From positions 1 to 10,575 of the forward strand of contig JAYEHJ010000076.1 in NCBI GenBank assembly GCA_034659435.1: 10,575 nt of DNA, written 5' to 3'. The DNA comes from JAGLYP01 sp034659435. GTDB lineage: Bacteria > Patescibacteriota > Patescibacteriia > Patescibacteriales > UBA12075. Both the position numbers and the translations under genes were made by a program. The notes under the pieces are model-generated. The model saw only the letters and a list, made by a program, of their open reading frames with translations, was not told where the DNA came from and made no database searches. Below, piece by piece: positions 7,409-10,575 of the stretch. Numbering within the stretch: position 1 is the stretch's first letter; each line of letters starts with the position of its first letter.

Positions 7409-7465
7409 AGATTCCCGATCATTTAATATAATTTCCCTGCGGGGCTGGGAGTGTCGGGAATGACA
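7409..7465 (-). repeat. interspersed palindromic repeat, copy 1
   Basis: Ends ATTCCCGA (7411-7418) and TCGGGAAT (7454-7461) are exact inverted repeats around a GC-rich core (CCCTGCGGGG) and an AT-rich block. Read on the minus strand, 7465-7423 matches 10408-10450 at 34 of 43 positions by my count, including an identical TTATATTAA. The element ends 14 bases before the comEC start codon. Confidence 0.8.
7427..7432 (+). promoter_or_regulatory. possible -10 element of comEC inside the repeat
   Basis: A perfect TATAAT lies in the AT block of the interspersed repeat, pointing at comEC (ATG 7480). The -35 position at 17-bp spacing reads TAAAGA (7404-7409), a weak match. No better promoter is visible between the preceding terminator and comEC. 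Confidence 0.35.
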
Positions 7466-7479
7466 GAAAAAATTAAAAA

Positions 7480-8910
7480 ATGAAATTAAAGAGCAAATCA
7501 AAAATATTTTTCGCAAGCCTTTTGGTTTTTTTATTTTCTATTTTTGTCGCTTCGTTTTTACCGCAAAAAATAATTAAGCATGATATTATTTTTTTCGCGC
7601 TTAGTTTATTTAGTGTTGCGTTGATTTTTTATTTTCCAAAAAATAAGAAAATATATATAACATTAATTTTCTTTGCTGTTTTTTTCTTTGGCTGCTGGCG
7701 CTACTCAATTCAGCTGCCTAAAAATTATCCTGATAGAATTTGGCATTATAACGGCGCCGAACATAAAATCGCAGGCACGATTATAAAAGAGCCTGATGCG
7801 CGCCAGACAAATCAAAAGTTGGAAATTAGAATAAAATCGCTTGACGATAAAATTAAAAATATCAAAGGCAAAGTTTTAGTAAGCGTTGATTTGTATCCGG
7901 CTTTTGAGTATGGAGATGAGCTGGAGTTTATCTGCGTTTTGCGCTCTCCTGAAAAATATCAAGGTTTTGCTTATGACCGCTATCTCGCGCGTTATGATAT
8001 TTATTCGGTTTGTTATTACCCGAAAATTTTAAGCCATAATCAGCCCGTTGAACGTAACATCATAGGAAAATTTTACAAAAATATCTATTCGTTTAAAAAT
8101 AAAGTCCGTTTGCTTATTAATTCCAGTTTAAACAAGAACGAATCTGATTTCGCGCGCGCGATTATTTTGGGAGACAAGCGCGCTTTATCAGCGGAAGTAC
8201 GCGAAAATTTTTCAAAGAGCGGGTTAAGCCATATCGCGGTTATTTCAGGATTGCATATCAGCATTATAGTGGCTTTGTTGATGTTTTTTTTGATTTGGAT
8301 CGGCTTAAACCGCAATTTTGCTTTTTACGCAAGCGGTTTCTTGTTGTTTTTATATATAATTTTAATCGGCGCGCCTGCCAGCGCAACGCGCGCCGGGCTA
8401 ATGGGATTTTTATTGCTTTTATCTTTGAAAATCGGAAGATTAAATAAGATTGCCAATTCGCTTTTATTGGCGGCGGCTATTTTGTTATTAATTAATCCGC
8501 GCTTATTGCGGGACGATATAGGCTTCCAGCTTTCTTTTTTAGCAGTGCTGGGAATTATCTATATTTATCCGAAAATTAAAAAAATATTGGAAAAAATATT
8601 TACATTTAAAAAATTTAAGAATAATTTTTTTGCCCAAAACACGTTATGTGTTTTTATAGTTAACACAATTTGCGTAACTTTGTCCGCGCAAATAATTACC
8701 GCGCCAATACTTTTATATAATTTTGGCGCGGTTTCCTTAATCGCGCCAATAAGCAATTTATTGGTATTATGGCTTTTGCCGTTTTTGTTGGTTTCCTTAT
8801 TAGCGGCTATCGCGCTGGGATTAATTTTTCCTTCATTGTCCGCAATATTTTTTTTGCCGGCAGGTTTGATATTAAAATATATATTATTTATCGCGGAAAA
8901 ATTTTCATAA
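7480..8910 (+). CDS. comEC: ComEC/Rec2-family DNA uptake channel protein, C-terminally shortened
   Basis: This 476-residue polytopic membrane protein belongs to the family that carries single-stranded DNA across the inner membrane during transformation. Three N-terminal hydrophobic segments (to about 77) precede a DUF4131-like soluble domain (about 85-185). The competence domain follows with GLSHIAVISGLHISII (248-263), GAPASATRAGLMG (297-309), DDIGFQLSFLAVLGII (345-360) and TAPILLYNFGAVSLIAPISNLLVLWLLP (407-434). The protein stops right after KYILFIAEKFS. In relatives this is normally followed by a short loop with Pro and Ala and a last hydrophobic segment. The stop lies at the edge of a GC-rich hairpin repeat, and the same frame reopens beyond it. 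No metallo-beta-lactamase domain is present. There is no Shine-Dalgarno site; an interspersed repeat sits just upstream. Whether the shortened protein works is unknown. Confidence 0.92.
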   Translation: MKLKSKSKIFFASLLVFLFSIFVASFLPQKIIKHDIIFFALSLFSVALIFYFPKNKKIYITLIFFAVFFFGCWRYSIQLPKNYPDRIWHYNGAEHKIAGTIIKEPDARQTNQKLEIRIKSLDDKIKNIKGKVLVSVDLYPAFEYGDELEFICVLRSPEKYQGFAYDRYLARYDIYSVCYYPKILSHNQPVERNIIGKFYKNIYSFKNKVRLLINSSLNKNESDFARAIILGDKRALSAEVRENFSKSGLSHIAVISGLHISIIVALLMFFLIWIGLNRNFAFYASGFLLFLYIILIGAPASATRAGLMGFLLLLSLKIGRLNKIANSLLLAAAILLLINPRLLRDDIGFQLSFLAVLGIIYIYPKIKKILEKIFTFKKFKNNFFAQNTLCVFIVNTICVTLSAQIITAPILLYNFGAVSLIAPISNLLVLWLLPFLLVSLLAAIALGLIFPSLSAIFFLPAGLILKYILFIAEKFS

Positions 8911-8915
8911 CATCC

Positions 8916-8941
8916 GTAGACGCGCCGAGGCGCGTCTCTAC
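8916..8941. repeat. small GC-rich palindromic repeat at the end of comEC
   Basis: GTAGACGCGCC (8916-8926) faces GGCGCGTCTCTAC (8929-8941), an inverted repeat with a 2-base gap in the left arm and a 2-base loop. It is far more GC-rich than its surroundings. From memory it resembles the GTAGAGACGCG palindromes scattered through many bacterial genomes. It carries an in-frame TAG (8917) just after the comEC TAA (8908). Confidence 0.75.
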
Positions 8942-8943
8942 TA

Positions 8944-9099
8944 AAAAAGCCCCACCAAGCAATATCAAGAATTGGCGGCAAAACAATAGGTTCTGTTAAT
9001 TTTATAACAGACTACTTTAATTCAAATTTTTTTAGATTAATTTCCAAAAGAAAAAAATCAAAACAGATTTACCCTTTGATTCCTACTCTTGTTTTTTAA
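8944..9099 (+). pseudogene. candidate remnant of the ComEC C-terminus
   Basis: In exactly the comEC frame, codons stay open from 8920 to TAA at 9097-9099. The translation after the hairpin repeat reads KKPHQAISRIGGKTIGS, then NFITDYFNSNFFRLISKRKK. This resembles how ComEC proteins end after the EKFS-like segment: a loop with Pro and Ala, a hydrophobic stretch, a basic tail. Removing 8908-8943 (36 bp, a multiple of three) would join EKFS to KKPHQ in frame. The hydrophobic stretch is weak, so decay or coincidence remain possible. Confidence 0.4.
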
Positions 9100-9110
9100 A
9101 AAAACAAGAG
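9086..9110. repeat. 25-bp perfect inverted repeat
   Basis: CTCTTGTTTTTT (9086-9097) and AAAAAACAAGAG (9099-9110) are exact reverse complements around one base. The repeat overlaps the stop of the putative comEC remnant. It lacks a T tract on the exit side of either strand, so it is not a good intrinsic terminator. Confidence 0.7.
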
Positions 9111-9122
9111 AAACAGAATACC

Positions 9123-9224
9123 GCTTAAATTATTTGTTCCAAATCTTGTATAAGCTTTTGGTGAAGCCTTTTTAGGCTGCGAAATTTTTTCGCGTTATAT
9201 TAAAGAACCATATTTTTATTTTAT
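9123..9224 (-). ncRNA. candidate structured small RNA (unrecognised)
   Basis: The interval between comEC and the hydrolase has no credible protein gene but holds three neighbouring hairpins. One is GCGAAA/TTTCGC (9179-9193). AGCCT/AGGCT (9165-9178) directly abuts it. The third has GCTTA/TAAGC outer and ATTTG/CAAAT inner stems (9123-9155). A leftward promoter lies just before them, so a minus-strand transcript starting near 9224 is suggested. It matches no RNA class I know. The 3' end is not defined. Confidence 0.3.
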
Positions 9225-9230
9225 AATTTT

Positions 9231-9259
9231 ATTATAGCATATAATGGATTAAAGTTAAA
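9231..9259 (-). promoter_or_regulatory. leftward extended -10 promoter
   Basis: On the minus strand, TTTAAC (9259-9254), a 17-bp spacer, then TATGCTATAAT with a perfect TATAAT (9236-9231) and a TG extension. It has the same shape as the hsp20 promoter. No ORF lies downstream on that strand. Overlapping TATAAT hexamers on the plus strand make direction less certain. Confidence 0.5.
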
Positions 9260-9264
9260 TTAAA

Positions 9265-9297
9265 TAACCCCTTAAAGATTAGTTTTTTAAGGGGTTA
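9265..9297 (-). terminator. terminator hairpin of the hydrolase gene, perhaps bidirectional
   Basis: TAACCCCTTAAA (9265-9276) pairs perfectly with TTTAAGGGGTTA (9286-9297), a 12-bp stem with a 9-base loop, 16 bases past the hydrolase stop. On the minus strand the exit sequence is T-rich but broken (ATTTAATTTAA). On the plus strand it is ACATTTTTA, so it may serve both converging directions. Confidence 0.75.
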
Positions 9298-9313
9298 ACA
9301 TTTTTATATTAAA

Positions 9314-10087
9314 TTATTGTATGAAGTTGATTACTTTTTGTGACCATATTTCAAATATATCAGGTTTTTCTAAATCATGATTACCGTCTTCAATTATTAA
9401 TTGATTTGGAAAATCAATATTTACGCTTTCAAGCGGCACATCGTTATCTTTTTCTCCATGAATATGAAGAATATTTTGCGTGTTAATCAGCAAATCAGAA
9501 TAATCCTTTTCTTTATTTTCCAAAAAATATCCGGAACCGATAAAGTTTGATTTTGTCATCCTTTTCTCTTTTTTGCAATCCGCCTCAAATTGAAATTCAT
9601 TAAAATATTGTTTGTAATTTTTCCAATTAATTTCTTCTTTTGCATTGCTTTTTGTAAACCAATACCTTAATAAATTTTTTTGATTTAAAGCCGGAGCAAG
9701 CAATATTATTTTTTCAAAGAGCTTTTTTTTCGCAAGATTTGCGACTACGCAAGCTGATAAGCTATGAGCAGCTACAATTAAAATTTCAAAATTAACTTCC
9801 TTTTTTATCGCTTTAATTGCCAGCAATAATTCATCAGCCATTGTCTTTACAGCGGTTTTTGAAAAATCACCGTCTGATAAGCCACAGCCTGAATAATCAA
9901 ATCTAAATGAGCTTATATTGTTTGTTTCCAATAAATCCGCCAATTTTTTGAATTTCAGCTCAGTGGTTGTTCGCCTTTCAAATCCTCCGCACATTAATAC
10001 CAGTTTATCGCTATTTTGCCTTAACAATAATCCACGCAATGATTTATTCCGAGTATTGGAAAATTCAATTAATTTTGTATGTGGCAT
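9314..10087 (-). CDS. alpha/beta-hydrolase (serine hydrolase, S33/hydrolase-4 type)
   Basis: This 257-residue cytoplasmic protein has the fold of esterases, acylglycerol lipases and S33 aminopeptidases. Features in order are VLMCGGFERR (30-39; oxyanion loop, GGF where HGF/HGG is usual), FRFDYSGCGLSDG (61-73; classical strand-loop) and the nucleophile elbow AHSLSA (107-112), with Ser109 as nucleophile. A cap region lies at about 138-195. HGEKDNDVP (210-218) has Asp214 as the likely acid, and EDGNHDLEKPD has His237. The triad is complete, but the elbow departs from G-x-S-x-G, having Ala and Ser instead of both Gly. No signal peptide is present. The start at ATG 10087-10085 is fixed by a perfect Shine-Dalgarno site. 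The gene is monocistronic, with its own promoter and terminator, and diverges from the tRNA gene. The substrate cannot be told. Confidence 0.88.
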   Translation of the reverse strand: MPHTKLIEFSNTRNKSLRGLLLRQNSDKLVLMCGGFERRTTTELKFKKLADLLETNNISSFRFDYSGCGLSDGDFSKTAVKTMADELLLAIKAIKKEVNFEILIVAAHSLSACVVANLAKKKLFEKIILLAPALNQKNLLRYWFTKSNAKEEINWKNYKQYFNEFQFEADCKKEKRMTKSNFIGSGYFLENKEKDYSDLLINTQNILHIHGEKDNDVPLESVNIDFPNQLIIEDGNHDLEKPDIFEIWSQKVINFIQ

Positions 10088-10092
10088 ATTTG

Positions 10093-10102
10093 CACCTCCT
10101 TT
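10093..10102 (-). promoter_or_regulatory. near-perfect Shine-Dalgarno site of the hydrolase gene
   Basis: On the minus strand AAAGGAGGTG ends 5 bases before the ATG at 10087. It is the longest match to the anti-Shine-Dalgarno sequence in the window and settles the start codon. Confidence 0.9.
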
Positions 10103-10112
10103 AGCTTATTTA

Positions 10113-10140
10113 TGTATAAAAACTAACAAATAAAAATCAA
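10113..10140 (-). promoter_or_regulatory. promoter of the hydrolase gene
   Basis: On the minus strand, TTGATT (10140-10135), a 16-bp spacer, then TATACA (10118-10113), giving a short leader that just contains the Shine-Dalgarno site. A TTGACA at 10148-10143 lies nearby but has no well-spaced -10. Confidence 0.55.
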
Positions 10141-10185
10141 TTTGTCAAATTTAAAAAAATAGATATTTTCTTAAATTTTTTTTTG

Positions 10186-10194
10186 TGATAAAAT
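10186..10194 (+). promoter_or_regulatory. extended -10 promoter of the tRNA gene
   Basis: TGA before TAAAAT (10189-10194) gives the TGnTAAAAT extended -10 form, 39 bases before the mature tRNA start. The -35 region is AT-rich without a clear hexamer. It is divergent from the hydrolase promoter. Confidence 0.5.
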
Positions 10195-10233
10195 TAATAA
10201 TGAATTTAATAAGCTGAAATTTAAATATCAGGA

Positions 10234-10304
10234 GGGCCTATAGTCTAATGGTACGACGCCACATTCGCATTGTGGAAGCGGCGGTTCGATTCCGCCTAGG
10301 TCCA
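10234..10304 (+). tRNA. tRNA-Ala (anticodon CGC)
   Basis: The 71 bases fold as a complete cloverleaf. The acceptor stem is GGGCCTA with TAGGTCC, the D stem GTC/GAC, and the anticodon stem CCACA/TGTGG with loop TTCGCAT. The variable loop AAGC is short, and the T arm is GGCGG/CCGCC with loop TTCGATT. Position 73 is A. The anticodon CGC reads GCG (Ala). The acceptor stem has the G3-U70 wobble pair that AlaRS requires, which confirms the identity. CCA is not encoded (CAA follows), so a CCA-adding enzyme is needed. The short D stem and 4-base variable loop give a compact body reminiscent of some tRNA-Gly genes. Confidence 0.95.
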
Positions 10305-10312
10305 CAATTGTC

Positions 10313-10354
10313 TTGAACTATGATTTGTCTGATTATTATGATTGGCTATGATTA
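10313..10354 (+). repeat. TGATT-phased repeat tract downstream of the tRNA
   Basis: TGATT recurs at 10321, 10330, 10339 and 10349 (spacing 9, 9 and 10), introduced by TTGAACTA. It starts 9 bases past the tRNA 3' end. It contains no ORF of note. Confidence 0.65.
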
Positions 10355-10373
10355 TTAACTCACCTTACGCACC

Positions 10374-10397
10374 TATCATCTCAGACACACAATAACC
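10374..10397 (+). repeat. partial copy of the interspersed palindromic repeat
   Basis: TATCATCTCAGACACAC and a following TAACC match the first part of the copy that begins at 10408 (TGTCATCTCCGACACAC...TAACC), 34 bases downstream. It looks like a truncated tandem copy. Confidence 0.6.
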
Positions 10398-10407
10398 CAT
10401 TCATTTT

Positions 10408-10460
10408 TGTCATCTCCGACACACCTAACCTCGTAGAGGAATTATATTAAGGGCGTGTCG
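10408..10460 (+). repeat. interspersed palindromic repeat, copy 2
   Basis: It begins TGTCATCTCCGACACACC, contains TTATATTAA (10442-10450) and ends GGGCGTGTCG, so CGACACACC and GGGCGTGTCG form imperfect inverted ends. It is homologous to the copy in front of comEC (34 of 43 positions by hand alignment), in opposite orientation. Confidence 0.8.
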
Positions 10461-10483
10461 CCAATTAAACCGCCAAAGGCGAT

Positions 10484-10506
10484 AAAAAAGCAGCCCGCAA
10501 GGGCTG
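10484..10506 (-). terminator. terminator hairpin for leftward transcription
   Basis: CAGCCC (10491-10496) and GGGCTG (10501-10506) pair across a GCAA tetraloop (TTGC on the minus strand). The T tract is on the minus-strand exit side (the A6 run at 10484-10489). It would stop transcripts coming from beyond the right edge. On the plus strand it is a hairpin without a T tract. Confidence 0.6.
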
Positions 10507-10547
10507 TAATTATCCACAATTTTACCATAGAAAAAATGTTAAATTTA

Positions 10548-10556
10548 TGCTAAAAT
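10548..10556 (+). promoter_or_regulatory. promoter-like extended -10 at the right edge
   Basis: TGC before TAAAAT (10551-10556) matches the TGn(-10) form seen for hsp20 and the tRNA. TAGAAA at 10528-10533 is a weak -35 at 17-bp spacing. The gene it would serve lies outside the window. Confidence 0.4.
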
Positions 10557-10575
10557 TAAAGTATAAATAACTAAC

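Noticed and set aside
8565..8981. 138-residue minus-strand frame over the end of comEC
   Set aside because: It is a mirror of the hydrophobic comEC coding sequence, with no start context and no recognisable domain.
9086..9110. Perfect 25-bp inverted repeat as terminator of comEC
   Set aside because: The stem is almost all A/T and no T tract follows it on either strand, so intrinsic termination is unlikely.
10234..10460. Integrated mobile element using the tRNA as attachment site
   Set aside because: No integrase, no duplicated tRNA 3' end and no cargo genes are visible in the window; only short repeats are seen.
10374..10460. CRISPR-like direct repeats (two similar 23-24 base units 34 bases apart)
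   Set aside because: There are only two units, imperfectly matched, with no regular spacer pattern and no cas genes. They fit better as partial and full copies of the palindromic repeat.
10522..10575. Minus-strand frame open from the right edge to a stop at 10522, which could be a gene end
   Set aside because: There are only 17 codons of low-complexity hydrophobic sequence, and a plus-strand promoter-like motif overlaps it. It cannot be supported.

Overview
The window is AT-rich, and its gene families look like those of a Candidate Phyla Radiation (Patescibacteria, Parcubacteria-type) bacterium. The markers are a DUF2207 protein with a Gly/Ser-rich tail, a cohesin-domain membrane protein behind a small heat-shock gene, a ComEC with no metallo-beta-lactamase domain, and many genes without a Shine-Dalgarno site. 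This placement is inferred from family content; no rRNA gene is present. The standard code fits: all genes end properly, and the single TGA stop (at 1904) needs no recoding.

Layout. (a) 26-1906: a 48-residue Lys-rich ORF followed by a secreted/membrane DUF2207 protein. (b) 1905-2972: a phased tandem repeat, then an alternative sigma-70-like factor with a strong Shine-Dalgarno site and its own terminator. (c) 2976-5335: an Hsp20 chaperone and a membrane-anchored cohesin-domain protein, probably one transcript from an extended -10 promoter, closed by a very stable terminator. (d) 5348-7361: a PIG-L-type deacetylase whose promoter predicts an almost leaderless mRNA, then a GT4 glycosyltransferase. 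A 17-bp inverted repeat separates them, and a terminator follows. (e) 7409-9110: an interspersed palindromic repeat, the DNA-uptake channel gene comEC, and a small GC-rich hairpin repeat where comEC stops. An open stretch in the same frame follows and looks like the lost ComEC C-terminus. (f) 9111-9260: no protein gene, but three adjacent hairpins and a good leftward promoter, a candidate small RNA. (g) 9265-10148: a leftward alpha/beta-hydrolase with its own promoter, Shine-Dalgarno site and terminator. (h) 10186-10575: a tRNA-Ala(CGC) gene, followed by a repeat-rich stretch with a TGATT-phased tract, a second full copy and a partial copy of the interspersed repeat, a leftward terminator hairpin, and a promoter-like motif leaving the right edge.

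Functionally the window mixes envelope functions (DUF2207, cohesin protein, PIG-L plus GT4 for glycan work), stress and regulation (sigma factor, Hsp20), DNA uptake (ComEC) and housekeeping (tRNA). I see no CRISPR array, transposase, phage gene or recognisable defence system. The most interesting signals are non-coding: the shared palindromic repeat at two loci, the repeat at the broken end of comEC, and the candidate RNA beside it.
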